Shown one piece after another: positions 22,765 to 35,310 of a stretch of DNA of 64,000 nucleotides. The DNA is from Solenopsis invicta (taxonomy: Eukaryota; Arthropoda; Insecta; Hymenoptera; Formicidae), in the NCBI RefSeq assembly GCF_016802725.1, contig NC_052667.1, positions 21,350,346-21,414,345 on the forward strand, read 5' to 3'. The position numbers and the translations under genes were made by a program. How positions within the stretch are numbered: position 1 is the stretch's first letter; each line of letters opens with the position of its first letter. Under the pieces are notes generated by a model. It ran no database searches and had not been told where the DNA came from. It worked only from the letters and a program-made list of their open reading frames with translations.

Positions 22765-25700
22765 TACACTGCTTACATTATTAATGTGGTTTGACTGCAA
22801 CCAAAGTTACCTATTAAGTGCGTAAAATATAATTTCTTTCGTTTTTCCTCAAAGGAAAGAAAATTGTCGTGAAGAAATTCTGCTTGGCACAAAATAATTT
22901 TTCAATGCACTGTATCGTACGAAAAATGTCGGGTTGAATCCGAGAAAGCTTCATGAATCCATTTGGTAATTCCAACTTTTTACATCAAGTCAACGCGAGA
23001 GAGCAAAGCAAATGGATGCAAAGCATCTCGTGGCAAAAACCAAATTAGATCCGACCAGCGCGCCGTCCTTGGAGTAAGGGAGACAGCTATTCGAGAACAA
23101 ATAATACCGATCTGTGGCGTACTTTATGTATGCATTATTTCTCTTATTGCGAAAAATTAATGAAATACAAAACACAAATCATTTCATTTGGCAACAACAA
23201 ATAATGCTTTAACAAAATTGAACAAATTAGTAGTTTAGTTTGACGCGTTAGTGCGCAGATCACTTAAATTTTACTTAATTAAAATTTAGATTATTGTTCT
23301 TAATTTATTCGTTAACAGAATTTTATGTCGAAAAAACTGTATTCCGACGCCGACAAAGTGAAACTCATATCAGTGCCGAGTGCCAGCAAAGTTTGCCAGA
23401 ACAAGACAGCTGCTTTTCGACTGTACACAACGATCATGAGCGTCTTGACAAATATAATATGGCTTTAATCGCGATACAGGATACTCCTGCAAGCTTATTT
23501 ATTGCACATTCTTTGCCAGCTAGTTTTCTACCACAATCTCCACGCAAGCCTTTGTGCGGTACTTCCGCGTCATTCATAATATTGTATAGAGCAAAGTGCT
23601 TAAGAGATAAAAGATTCCCACAATCAATTATACATCTAACAATAAAAACAATCGTATAAATCATTGAGTTGAATCTAATCTATAATGCTTCACATTATAG
23701 ATTACACGTTTCTTCCGCAATCTTCAAATAGCTTCGAGGAAAGTTTTCTGCTAACTCTGCTTAATATTGCATCGCGATGTCTGCGAGTTACATGATAAAC
23801 TAGAGAAAAAAAAATGGAATTTTTTCGACGGGCTATCAATTATCGAGCCTTACTCGACTTGGCCCGCAAATATATCGTCGATTTTCGGTTTAGCAATTCC
23901 GCATTATGTCTAATATGTTCTTGGAACTGAAAACCCGAACTTTCTACCTCATAGATCTCGCGGGTAGACTGCATCGACCGTTAGGGGAAAGGGGAAAATG
24001 GGAAGAAAAGGGAAGGTCGCCGTAATCCTTCGACTAGTCTGGTAGGGCGGATGGCTCTGAGCCCATTGGCGAAGAGCTCGGCATACCACGCGACGGTCCC
24101 CGCTCTCCTGCCGTTTGTCATTACGGCTGGCCACATTTTATTTATAATAATTGGTTAGAAACAGTTACGCGGTTCTGGCTTAAGGTGGGGAGCGCGCACC
24201 CCCCTTGAATTTATGAAGTCGAAGGCGGGGAGGGGAGATCCGAACCGAGCCAGGAGATTCTGGGGTGTCTTGGTCTTTTGGAGACAGTCCAGATGCGGCT
24301 ACGCTTCCCCTCTTCTCCCCTTGGCCAACCCCCTTGAATAAGGGTTTGGCTATCTTACCACGAAGAGACAGATCGCGTCGCCCGCCGCCGCGCATAGCCG
24401 GAATGATAAACGAGCGCGATGTTGCTGTATAATCATGGCTCCGGGACACCGACCGGGCACATTCTCCACGTCCGACCTCGTGACGGGGATGAAGGCGAGC
24501 CGCAAATGACGACGAGTTCCCGATTGTCTCGAGTTTAGCCTCGCATCCTGCATCTTGTTAACCGGAAACTTTGCATTCTAAGTCTTCATACCGCATTGCA
24601 CTCGCTACCTTTCTAAAGCGTCGCGTCGGGTCCATATTTGTCTTTTCAGCAAGCGCGTCAAGCAAACTTATGAAACTATCATCGTGAGCGGACGTTTAGT
24701 CGGACGACGCAAAATGGCGGAATAGAATTATCTCGAGGTCTTTGAGGACTTACGACTCAAGGCAGCGGCGGCGGTGCAGCAGCCGCATCGAACAGCCGCC
24801 ATGATTCCGACTTTCCTCGACGGAGTTATCCCTCCCGTCCCTCTTCTTCCGGCGCACGCATTACCAATGTAAATCCCAGAGACCTCCTCTCTCTCTCTCT
24901 CTCTGACTTTTTGTCGCGCGAATCCTCGCAAATCGGTTTGAATACGTACGGCGTGTAAAGTGCAGAGCCAAGCCAAGTCTAGACACCTCAGCCGCGGCCA
25001 TGGCTTCCTGATTCCCGGCTTTCCCTCACCTCTCCCTTTGAGTGTAAGGTCTCCCACCCCACTTTCTCCGCGCCCGTCTTGACGTAGGGCGAGAACATTC
25101 ACATAATTTCTCGCGACTTGATGCCAGACCGTTCTTCAGTCGACCAGCCGACGAATTGTAGGCACCCTGCGCTACCACCACCATCGCTACTGCACCATCA
25201 CCATCATCCGCACTACCGACGGCAACGGCCAAGTCTCCGACGTTATTGCTGATCCAGGAGATTTATGGCGGACCTCCTGCACACATGGCGCTTTAATTAT
25301 GTGTGCTAGCTAAAATGAATTGCCGAATATTTTATGCGACAGGAAACTGCCCCCTGGTCCCGCCAACCCCTATAGTCTCTTTACATGTCGAATTTATCGC
25401 GTGGTATATTTATTAAACGAATTCATCGCGAACAGCATTGTACGTGTGAATAAAGAAACTCGCTAAGACGAGTTATTCATCGTAGTTGCCGCGATTGCTG
25501 CTTTGTAGCCCGCGCGTGTCACTGCGCAGGCAGGCAGGCAAGAGATTTACGAATGACCTTTTGCCATATTCCACATTAGGTCGCGCCACGTGTCTCGTAT
25601 CCATAGTAGCGCTCGTGCAATAATATTTTTGGGGCACCTCGACACGAAGAAATCTCTTTTTCTTCCTTCCTCCGCGCGCGTACGCGTGCTACATAAAACT

Positions 25701-27195
25701 TGCCGTAATTCCGGCCGGATCTCTCCCACCAGCGTGATTTAACGCGGACCTACGTTTTCTCTGTTTCGTCCTCTGACCTTTCTCGTCCACGAGGAGGAAG
25801 GTTGGCTGCGTTCCTCTTAATCTGTAAAAGTCCCGAGAAGTTAACCTACTTACGCGCGGATATCCAGATATCCGGGAATCACACGGGAATTCGAATACTG
25901 CTGAAGATTCAAGCGTTCGCCGAGCCAAGATTTTATATCGGCCATCAGTTTTTCTTGCCGTCTTGTGCAATGTGCATTTTACAAACGAATGAATTTCCGA
26001 GGTTTACCGAGAAACGCATTAGATATACGTAAATGCAAGATCGCGAGGATTGTCGTGCAGCGACCATGGCAGACGCGTCGGGATCAATTAATATTCAAGC
26101 GAACGAATTTATCCCGTTGAAATCTCGCGTCCATTGCAGACGCGAATGGTACAGACGGACGTGTTCCTAATTGGAAATTTTAGCAAATCTACCGTACGCT
26201 TTTTAACGCGGCCTCTCATATTCATGTCTTTCGGGACGCATCGGCACCTGGGCTGCGCCCGGCCGTGCCCGACTATCGTGTCATCTCGCCGTTTCTCGCC
26301 ACGCGACGACACTAATTGGATGATTCAATACCGCGGAAACGTGATCGGAAACGAGATCGGCCGGCCGTCACGATTCGTTACATGCAATTTTTCTACGTGA
26401 ATACCTCGCGCCGCGATAACGAGGGAAAGAAAATCGCGGCTGCGTCCGACGAACGGCGGAAGTGTCTTTGTGTCGCCGGCTAATAACGTCAAATTATACA
26501 TAGTCGAGAATCATAGCTTCTTCCTTCACAAAACCACGTCCATGAACGGCGCTTTCTATGGGTGCACGGCACCCGCGCATGTACAATAAATATTTCTACA
26601 AATGAATATGCGTTTTCGTTCTAACTAGTGAAATAGAAAAAAAAATATTCTTTTTCTTCGTCGAATTTCACGAGACTCGTCGTGCCGTCGATGCGTTTCG
26701 AGAGAATCGAGAGACAAGGTAAACGGTGAACAAAGAGAAGAAAATGGAATTCTCGGTGACGTTAGTAATTTGTACCTCGTGAATTCTCGATCTAGCTAGG
26801 TCACCGCGCGGAAACACGGAGAAAGAAGCAAGTACGTTTTAATAGCTAATCAGTTAATTAATGTTTGTGCGGAGTGATTTACTTGACCTGAAAAAATTTA
26901 GTACGCTCGAGGATCGATAACGAAATGAAAAGTAGAAAGGGAACGACACGTGCAGGGAGGCTCGGATGAGTGAGAGAGAGGTGGTGTTGCAGGGGGTATT
27001 AATATACCTTGCTGTCGCCACTACGGGCCATGAATATGTAAACCCGCTTTGTGACGACGGGGCGACGACGCTTCGTAGACGATGCCTAACGTCGTTTCGT
27101 AGCAGGGTTGGACTTCGAGATAAGCGGCTTATAAGTATCGTTTGAAAATTCCTGCCCGACCAGAGCGATCCCGTGTTTTTCACCGCGCTTTGTTT
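22765..27195. other. Long non-coding stretch, nothing firmly recognised
   Basis: AT-rich to about 23,900, then CpG-rich. A 121-codon + frame at 23,294-23,659 and a 76-codon minus frame at 23,434-23,664 overlap each other and match no family I know. The stretch has a hairpin at 23,676-23,704, a short (CT)n at 24,887-24,904, an 8-bp stem CGGATATC/GATATCCG at 25,857-25,874 and a 7-bp stem CGGTGAC/GTCACCG at 26,754-26,806. An acceptor-like TTTGTCTTTTCAG ends at 24,649. Confidence 0.5.
23676..23704. repeat. Perfect 12-bp stem with 5-base loop
   Basis: TAATCTATAATG at 23,676-23,687 pairs exactly with 23,693-23,704, with loop CTTCA. Confidence 0.9.
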
Positions 27196-27255
27196 GCGCG
27201 GCAACGGTGATTAATGCCGCGCAGTTATGGTTAACGGCCATTGCCGGGACCATAA
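27196..27255. repeat. Two adjacent hairpins
   Basis: The first stem is GCGCGGCA at 27,196-27,203 with 27,215-27,222, eight perfect pairs and an 11-base loop. Two bases later, TTATGGT pairs with ACCATAA (27,225-27,231 and 27,249-27,255) around an inner CGGC/GCCG stem with loop CATT. Together they fill 60 bp about 270 bp before the ratchet-like splice site. No RNA family is recognised. Confidence 0.6.
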
Positions 27256-27500
27256 TATATCTATTTACGCAAATTACATAAGTCGTATATTACTCCTGAC
27301 GCGATAAAACGTATATTACTGTATAGAGTTATACCTGCTTCACGTTACACCTTTGTAGTACATGTATGAGCATAGCGGTAAGTAAAAAAAAAAATGTCTA
27401 CTATATTATAATTTACGAGAACCAGCTTATTGTTAGTTGTAACGATCTATGTTCACTGCACCGCTCATAAATTCACTTGATTAATATCGACAATTGTGAT

Positions 27501-27535
27501 CTAACCAAATATCTCTTTTTCTGTTTCAGGTAAGT
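27501..27535 (+). promoter_or_regulatory. Candidate recursive splice site (ratchet point)
   Basis: A branch-point-like CTAAC at 27,501-27,505 is followed by a pyrimidine-rich tract. CAG comes at 27,527-27,529 and GTAAGT directly after it at 27,530-27,535, so a full acceptor abuts a full donor with no exon between. In Drosophila this arrangement defines recursive splice sites, which remove very long introns in steps. A further donor-like AAAG followed by GTAAAG at 27,573/27,574 would define a 44-base recursive exon, as has been described downstream of some such sites. It implies transcription of the + strand through a long intron. The host gene cannot be named. Confidence 0.55.
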
Positions 27536-27573
27536 CGGTTCCACCAGTACCGTTTCTGTTTTACACGGGAAAG

Positions 27574-28621
27574 GTAAAGACAGCCATTGCCAATATTTTC
27601 ACATATAAAGAAGGTACCGATCGTTGTAGACATTGTAGATGGCTTTCAGCCAGTTCGGAGGGTTGTTGGGTATTCGCGTTTCTTAAAGGAGTGTCCTTGA
27701 GCGATTGACTTCTTACAGTATTCAAGAGAGAATATATTTATTTCTCCGCTTTTTATACACCGCCGCGACACAGATATCTTAATCTTATTCCTATCAAAGA
27801 GACGTCGCGTTTTACTTATATAACCCGTATAGCCTACGGTCTTTTGAAATAACTGCATTCGGAAACGCGAGTACCGGGCATATCTAAATCTTGAAGTATA
27901 TACCTCCGAAAAGACCGTACTTGTATGCTTTAGCCCTTTGAGACTTTTGGACTAACTCTTCGCTCGCAAACAACTCGCTCACGAAGCGAGCAACGTCGTC
28001 TCGCTGTCAACTTCCTCTTACTCTAAACATTTGGCTAATGATAGCTTTTAGACAATTATGCTCTTCCTTCCTGAACAGAGTACACTCCAAAGTTTAAAAG
28101 CACTCGGATTTCTCAAGTTTAGATTTTATAATATTTCGCAATCCTACATGATACGTAAAGTCGGTAATAATAACGATAGCTATACTTGCATGTATTTGTT
28201 ATGTTGCGACGTACCTATTTACTTTTCTACATGTGCAAACCGACGGAAAGAAGAGAAGTGTTACACGCACTTAGCTTCACCGACGATAAAGAACGAAGGT
28301 GCATCCACATAGACTATACCCCGCATAACCGGAAAAGGAAGGCGGCCGACGACGGCGGCGGGGAGAAAGAGGGACGCGTATACACGTACTACGCGCGTGT
28401 GTTGTACATGCAAACCGTAAACCCCGCGCTTTATCCTAGCGAAGGTGCGCTCCGGTGTTCTGCGATCGTTAATTTCGCTCGAGGAGAAATACCGAGGCCG
28501 TTTCTACAAAAACCGCGAGCGATCCGGCCTCGGTCGAGCGCCCGTGGAACTTTCCGGCGGAAGAGCAGGAAGGAAAAGGGAGTGATTGGCCCGCACGCGG
28601 GAAAAGCTGGAGCGAAAATGT

Positions 28622-28622
<1 letters not shown>
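27574..28622. other. Non-coding stretch, nothing recognised
   Basis: Mixed composition, CpG-rich from about 28,310. Frames of 70-166 codons are arginine-rich or run into the GA/GT repeat and are not credible. Confidence 0.5.
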
Positions 28623-28655
<33 letters not shown>

Positions 28656-28690
28656 TGTGTGTGTGTGTGTGTGTGAGTGTGAGTGAGTGA
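28623..28690 (+). repeat. Compound (GA)n(GT)n(GAGT)n microsatellite
   Basis: GA units at 28,623-28,652, GT units at 28,653-28,674 and GAGT units to about 28,690. Confidence 0.97.
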
Positions 28691-29710
28691 GGGAGGGAAC
28701 GTAGAGAAAGAGAGTCCTCCCAATAGCTCCGTTAACTTATTTTACGCTGATCTTGCCGCTCTATTCGATTCGGCCAGGTTGCCATCGCCGTGAAAATAGC
28801 TTCTCCTCGTCTCGACGAGGAAAGAGCGACTGCATAGATGCATAGATGCATAGATTTTTACAGAAGTGACGATTTTAAAACAGATTTTTAATATTATGTA
28901 AATCGCTGATGCCATTCTGTGTGTAAATGAGTAATTTCGCGGTCTGTTTGAATACATCAAAACGATACGATTTTCATTTAAATCAAATGTAAAGCTAAAT
29001 ATATTTCATAATGCAGTAACTATGCACGATATACCAGTAGTTCGTGAAATTCATGCAATTTAGTAAGTATATGCTACATGGCATTCAAGTTTGATTTCGC
29101 TCCGCGTAACTCAAAGTATTTTTCTTCTGTCTCTTTCTGCCCTGTCGCCTCGAGCTACCAAACTTTTATGATAGAAGAAAGACTTCAACTGCGTTTTGTA
29201 CTAAAGCTTACACAGAACTATAATTTTAATGACAAATTTCATGCACAAACTAACTGTGTTTCCGGATAAAAATGATTAAAAAGCTTCGTTATTTGCTATA
29301 AGCTTTTAATATTTAGCATGATATATTTTAACAGATAAAAGGTATTTAAAGGGTTAAATTTATGATCTGCACAGTTTTGCAATATTTATTTGAGCCCGTT
29401 ATTCAGAAGAGGCATAACACATTACGTATCGGTATACTTATCGCTAATATAGTAAAGTTGGGAAACTATCGAACTCGTAGGAACTGATTGATGCTTGCGA
29501 GAGCAAACGATGAACTTGCTCATTTAGGATTATTCAAGCTTTAAATTTGCACATACAACTGTTTCTCGAAAGCGCTATCGTATTCCGCGACGAGCCGTGA
29601 TGTGCCGCAGTAACGGGAAACGAAGAAACTCCCGCAGCAGCCGGAGCGGCCACGAAATGTTTCCATTCCGAATCGGGAAACAATTTTAATTTACCAACCA
29701 CTCGCCACCG
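28691..29710. other. Non-coding stretch with a small octamer repeat
   Basis: A CCTCGT/ACGAGG stem lies at about 28,805-28,820. Three GCATAGAT units lie at about 28,834-28,857. An 8-bp stem AAAAGCTT/AAGCTTTT lies at 29,279-29,307. The DNA is AT-rich from 28,900 to 29,500. A TTAA-terminal TAAAGGGTTAA at 29,347-29,357 was considered and rejected as a transposon end. Confidence 0.5.
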
Positions 29711-29731
29711 CTCTCTCTCTCTCTCTCTCTC
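29711..29731 (+). repeat. (CT)n microsatellite
   Basis: A pure CT run of 21 bp in a pyrimidine-rich stretch that continues to about 29,850. Confidence 0.95.
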
Positions 29732-32700
29732 ATTCTCTCCTGCCTCTTTTTCACCCCTCCCCTTTTCTCTCTTTCTCTCACTAACTTTTTCCGCACTCGT
29801 CCTCTTCCGTTTGGTGCGGATGCCCACCCTCTACTCCCCGCCTGTTCATCCCCGCTCGCTCGCGGGTGCAGAGGGTGAATAGCCATTCGTTGTAACGGCT
29901 TTGTTTCATTTAACAGACCGACCGTCGACCGTTTTCCCCTCAGGCCTTGCGAACCGTTTGCGCTGGCAGCTCGTTTAAAGCCAGGCTTTATTACTGATTA
30001 CTGGAAAAATTGATGTCCACCGGCTAATGAACCCAATCTACCAGCGATCCCGTGTACGCGATACCGTTTCTATTCCAGCGAGCAGGCAATAATTCGCTCG
30101 GTCTGTATGCAAATCGAATATGTCAGCGAGTATGAACGGTTTGGGAAAAAACTTGTAACAGAATTCAACCGCGATATATCTGGCTGCTCTTTATTTTTTT
30201 TTGTTTTTTAAATTTAACCACCGGTCTTTGTACGCTTCAAAACCGAGTTTTTGTTCAGTGTTTAATCCTCTCGCGCCGTTGCTCTCTCGCGAGTTCGTTG
30301 CGAAACAACGCCATAAAGAGTCGGGTGCAATTATTAGAACGTTACTGATGTGGAGGTTTCAACCACATATGAAACACTTGGCTTTTCGCGTACGTAAAAA
30401 GAATTACTTTAACCGAGCGCGAGCGGTATCGTAAACAGGCTTCGTTAATGTTCGAGACTTAAAGCCCGGCGACAGGCTTGCCTCCAAACAACGGCAGTAA
30501 TGAGAAACTTTTAATTAAAACCTTGGTGAGTCCGAGGCAATCGCAAAGCGGAACAATGGGAGAAGAAATACGTCGTTAATGGAAATCTTTTTTTTATACG
30601 ACGCCGAGGCTTTGTCTTCGGCAACGCAATGGACAAAAAAGTGCAGTGATTGTTACAATCATCCTTGAAACGGAACGCGCTCGCAGTAACTTCTACGATT
30701 ATTTGCCATTCTATAACGTTATAATTTCAGCCACACGGCTAAAAATCGTTACGTTTGCATTTCGATACGGGGGAATGAGGCAAAATTGCAGTGAACAGGG
30801 GTCGCATTTACAAGCCTGGGGTGCGTAATTAATTATAAGAGTTTGTGATGAACGAACAGACAGAGAATAGTATCGAAACACTCTGGGAGTCCCATCGGTT
30901 TTGTTGTTCAACGGCCAAAACCACGGGAATAGTTCGAAACCACATTACACGTTGCACCGTGTGCATTTCATTCCGGTGAAAGAGGTCTGTTGTACGTGTC
31001 GGTGAGATTGATGAGGGACAAGGCCCTGGTAAACGCTAATGAAAAGATACAGTCCACACAATCCAATTAACTCTCATAAACGTTGCTCCTATTTTTTTCT
31101 GCGAAATAACGAACACGAGCTACGAACCGAAAATCACCGCGCTAATTTCATAAATAAATCCGCCGTTATTTCGTACCGTTATTTCGAAATAAATTGTTTT
31201 TTTGCTGATGAAATGCTGTTTTTCTTTCGCAAGTTACAAATATAATTAAATAATCCCGTTACTAACAATGCTTTTGTAACACAAGAGAATCGGAGGCATG
31301 TAAATATCTCGATAGAGAGAAAACAAGTTCCAAGTAAATACAAGTATTTTGTTAATTTAATTATTAATAAAAGCATTCAGCTGGCAGAAATACTAATACC
31401 AATAGAAAAACAATATTGTACAAAATGGAAAAACCAGTTTTTTGTATGAATTGATATTTTTATAATATGACGATGATTTATATATCTAACTACACTTATC
31501 CTTCAAATGATTATATAGAAGATTCATCAAATTAAAGATTACTGTATCGATTGAAAATACGAGTGACCCGAAAGCATCGAAAAGCGCAACAGAGCGCAAC
31601 ATAAATTTCTGCGGGAAAACTATTTCCTAATGTATCTCCCACTAACTTAATTCAAAATTATTCCTTTCTCTCTACTCATTCTCTATTAGTTTACGCTTCG
31701 CTAATTTGACGCACGAGAGCAGAAAAATCGGAGCGAAGACGTAAATAACGAACGGAGCTAACCGAGGCAATTTGCATCTCTCATACATGCATTGTACGCA
31801 TCGAAAATAATCAAGTCCAGCTTGTCACCGCGGCTTGCACCGATAATGTGAATATTTTATTAACCGAAACGCGCGACGCGACGCGACGCGACGGGGGACG
31901 CGATGCGGACGCGGCGCCGGCGATCTGCAACGCCACGTCGGAAATTGTATCCGGCTCCGTCGAAACGGGAAAGAACGAATTTACCGTAATAAACTTCCGC
32001 CTCGTTCGCGCGATTGAATTTCGGTCACGGAACGCCGGATCTTCCGCGCGCGAACGGCTAAAATTATTGATGACGTTTCGCGCGGCTGTTTAATGGAGGC
32101 TCGCACGCGCGCGCTTCGCGGTTTCGCGCGCGGAAAGAAACGGAAGGCAATTCATCAGAACGAGCACGCGAGCCGTGGTGATACGGTATTACGTAATATC
32201 CGCGCCCGTGCCGCGCGCGCGGGCACCTTGTCAATTTCGTAATATCGTCCCGATTACGGATGTTACGCTCGAGGTTTGCAATTCAAATTACTCGAGTGAT
32301 CTATCCCGGGCACGGAAACCGTCCGCTCGTAAGATCATTCGAGACGACACGATTCCTTACGTACGAGTATGTTCGACGTCGCCCGGCAACGGCAAAGCGT
32401 GGGTATTACTTTGAGAGGCAAATTCTCGACCCACTCGGAAATACCAAGCATTCACCAGAGGACACAAATCGGGGTTGTCTAATAAGGTCGTCGTGGTGCG
32501 CAAAGCTTGAGCGATGGAGCTCCTCCGCCGGAGGACGGAATACTGTAGAATTCGAGATTCGGCCTATCACTCTGCTTTTTATCGTGTAAAGAGGATGGCG
32601 CGAAGCTGTACCTCGATGCAATGGCGTAAACCGCACTAAGGTTTATATTTATTCGCCAACATCGGTATCGCAACGTCCCAGTGCGAATACTTGCTTCAGC

Positions 32701-33593
32701 ATTTTTATTTTCGTTTTGTTCTTCCGATTTGTTATTCAAATTAAATTTTTCCTTAGAAGATCGTTACTGCTGAATTTATGACTGTTAAACAACAGTCACG
32801 GATATATTGATATTACTGAGTGTTGCTCTGTTAAATCGCAGATGTATTGCGATTTAAAAATTTACTTTACTTAAAATTTTACTACTTGTTCTACATTATT
32901 ACGAATGCTCGTACCATCGCGAGAATGTCGGGTGAGAGAAAAATCGAATCAATTTGATGTGCTTCAATAAGTCGTTAAAGACTTTTGCGCATAGTTAGAC
33001 GATTGAGTTGAAATATTTCGGTGATTCGTCTAAAAGTCAATCCAGATTGTAAACATATTACATGGGAGATTTTTCGCTTGGAGTTCTCTCGATCCCTCGC
33101 TGCATGCTCCACTGCGTTTAGAGCGATATCGAAAGGTAAGGGCGGATACGGAGCTTGCAGGAGTCAATCCACTTATTGGAATGCCTCGCGTCTCGTTCTC
33201 GCGCACCGTATCGTCTACACACGGCATTCGAGCTCGCTCCGATTCGATTTGTATTGTTGTCGAGCGCCGTTACGACTACGGCCGATGAAAACGCCTCGAT
33301 CGGTGACCGTGCATTTAAGGCACCTCGGCGCGTTAACGCCCGCCCCGGAGTCTGCCTGCATCGCAATAACGCTGGTTTATTCCGCCGCATTCCGCGCAGC
33401 CGTGAAATAAGCTAAAGCTGATAATCAAGCGATTGCGCTCGCGCTCGGCTGATCTAAACAAGCGGCGTACTATCTCGAGTTACCTAGACACGTAACGTAA
33501 TTTCGCGTCAACGGGAAGCCTCTATCGCGCCCGCGATAATTCGATGAATAGTGCGAGACTCCGTTCCACGGCAGAGTGAGGGAAAGAGGGAGG
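29732..33593. other. Long non-coding stretch, nothing firmly recognised
   Basis: Mixed DNA. (CGCGA)n units lie at about 31,871-31,893. Two small perfect hairpins lie at 32,779-32,798 (TGACTGTT/AACAGTCA) and 32,831-32,857 (TTAAATCGCA/TGCGATTTAA). A possible 14-base microexon at 33,122-33,135 sits between a pyrimidine-rich acceptor and a donor AAAG followed by GTAAGG. All open frames overlap others and lack recognisable domains. Confidence 0.5.
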
Positions 33594-33611
33594 GAGAGAG
33601 AGAGAGAGAGT
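33594..33611 (+). repeat. (GA)n microsatellite
   Basis: A short GA array followed by GTGTGAG. Confidence 0.9.
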
Positions 33612-34792
33612 GTGTGAGTTTCCATCTCGATAACGCGCGAAGAAAATGGGAAACCGATCGATCCATCGATCTCCCTAATAAATGTTTCTCGCGCACGGCA
33701 TAAACCACCGTGTGCAAACGTGCGAACGAGGCAAATTCGAGCTAGGCAAATCGATTTCTATTAACAGGCTGTTTTTCGAAAAATTGGACGTTTAAGAAGA
33801 TCTAAAGTCTCTTGATGCATACGCGGGACAACAATTTCGTATACGTTATGGTAAATTTTATTTTTGTAATTGTGTGGTAACCGCCCTGAAAAAAATTCCA
33901 ACTGGACTAACTGGATTAAAGCTTCAGCCAGAGCGGCGGAGTCGTCCGGGCGATCCTCACCGGTGGCGTGGCACGAGATTAATGCACATGGCCCCGCCGC
34001 CGCTTCGTGCTAATCATCGTAAAGTACACACGTCCAGGAAAAGCCGGCTACCAAGGTGCTCTAGCAGTGCTCTCTTAGATTTCACTTTGTAAGAATTACG
34101 AGCTTAATATAGTCTCTACGACGAGAGAGAGAGAGAGAGAGAGAAAGAGTACGGCGCGCCGCGCTGCTCGATCCATAGCGAATTAAAAAATGGACGCGCG
34201 GGCTCTTGAAGCGAGTGACGATAAAAAGTAATGAAAGTAGTAAAAGCCCTACGCTCTAGAGCGGCCGGGGAAGGAGGGCCTGACTTCGTAGGTGGCACGA
34301 CGCTGAATGGCGGTCGCCAGGAGAAACGGAAGAGGACGGGACGCAGGCTGAGAGCTCTTTTGAGAGACAGCAAGCCTGGGGCTTGACCAAAAAGATCCAG
34401 CGTCCTCCCTTTCTCCCTCTTCCCCGTTCTACCACGTTTCACCAGCACAAAGACGCCATAGTCGGTTCTATCTTACCGGTCGTTCCATTTCTGTGGACAA
34501 CGTAATAACCACTTTCCGACGGTCGAAGGAATTATCCGGAACGACAATTGGACCCGCGCGTTACAAACGATGCGAAGAGTTTGCGTTCTTCTCCCGGGGC
34601 CAGGTCGCGAGAAAATACGGCGACCGAATCGAATAAAGTATTCCGCGGGCGAAGAATGCGCGGCGACGATACGTTTGTCGAATGCAGAAATAAATCCGCT
34701 TACCGCGTTAGCGCTTGATTTGCAGAGTAGCGAAAGTCCATCCCTCTTTCACTGCTCCTACGTTTATCCCTTTGATCGTGATAAATTTGATT

Positions 34793-34827
<35 letters not shown>

Positions 34828-35310
34828 CTCTCCTCTCTCTTTCTCTCGTTCGACGATGATATCATCGTAGTGCAAGCCGAAGAAATATGTGTGAATTACG
34901 AAAGAGCGTTCTCCAGTTCGTCCAGCCTCTAATCCTGGTCCGCTGGACGACTCTTCGCATGTCGTATCAAGCGGTGCAACTGAATTATGAAACGTCAATC
35001 ACGAGCCAGATGGAGTCGAGTGGCTGGAAAGAGAAGCGAAGGGATTGGAAAGGGAAGGAACAGGTCAATCGATACCTAGCCCAGACGGGTGGGGAATAGA
35101 CAGCCAAGTATTATCGCGGCCAAAAAGTTACGATGTGTATCGACGTTTCCATCTCGTTACAACCCCTCCTTACTTTTGGAAAAATTGAAAAAGGAGTGGA
35201 TATCTGGCATCACACAGGCACGCTTACTTCCTTGAATCCTATAGAATATCCTTTGATCCCCTCTTAATTTAAAAAATTTTCAAATTTTATAGAATTTTTT
35301 ATGTTTATAT
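33612..35310. other. Non-coding stretch with GA and CT tracts
   Basis: CpG-rich, with a (GA)n tract at 34,122-34,149 and a long interrupted CT tract at 34,796-34,847. Overlapping frames of up to 120 codons on both strands run through these tracts and are chance. AT-rich from 35,230. Confidence 0.5.
34796..34847 (+). repeat. Interrupted (CT)n microsatellite
   Basis: CT dinucleotides over about 52 bp with a few extra C or T bases. Confidence 0.95.

Noticed and set aside
22932..22945. GGGTTGAATCCGAG as a tRNA T-arm
   Set aside because: No other tRNA arms or cloverleaf could be placed around it.
23294..23664. 121-codon + and 76-codon minus frames with fairly ordinary composition
   Set aside because: They overlap on opposite strands, and no known family or splice sites support either.
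28623..28690. GA/GT arrays as telomeric or CRISPR-like repeats
   Set aside because: They are simple dinucleotide microsatellites with no TTAGG units, spacers or direct-repeat structure.
27929..29357. TTAGCCCTTTGAG at the left and AAAGGGTTAA at the right as ends of one piggyBac-like element
   Set aside because: The left motif lacks the TTAA, similarity beyond CCCTTT is poor, and no transposase remnant lies between.
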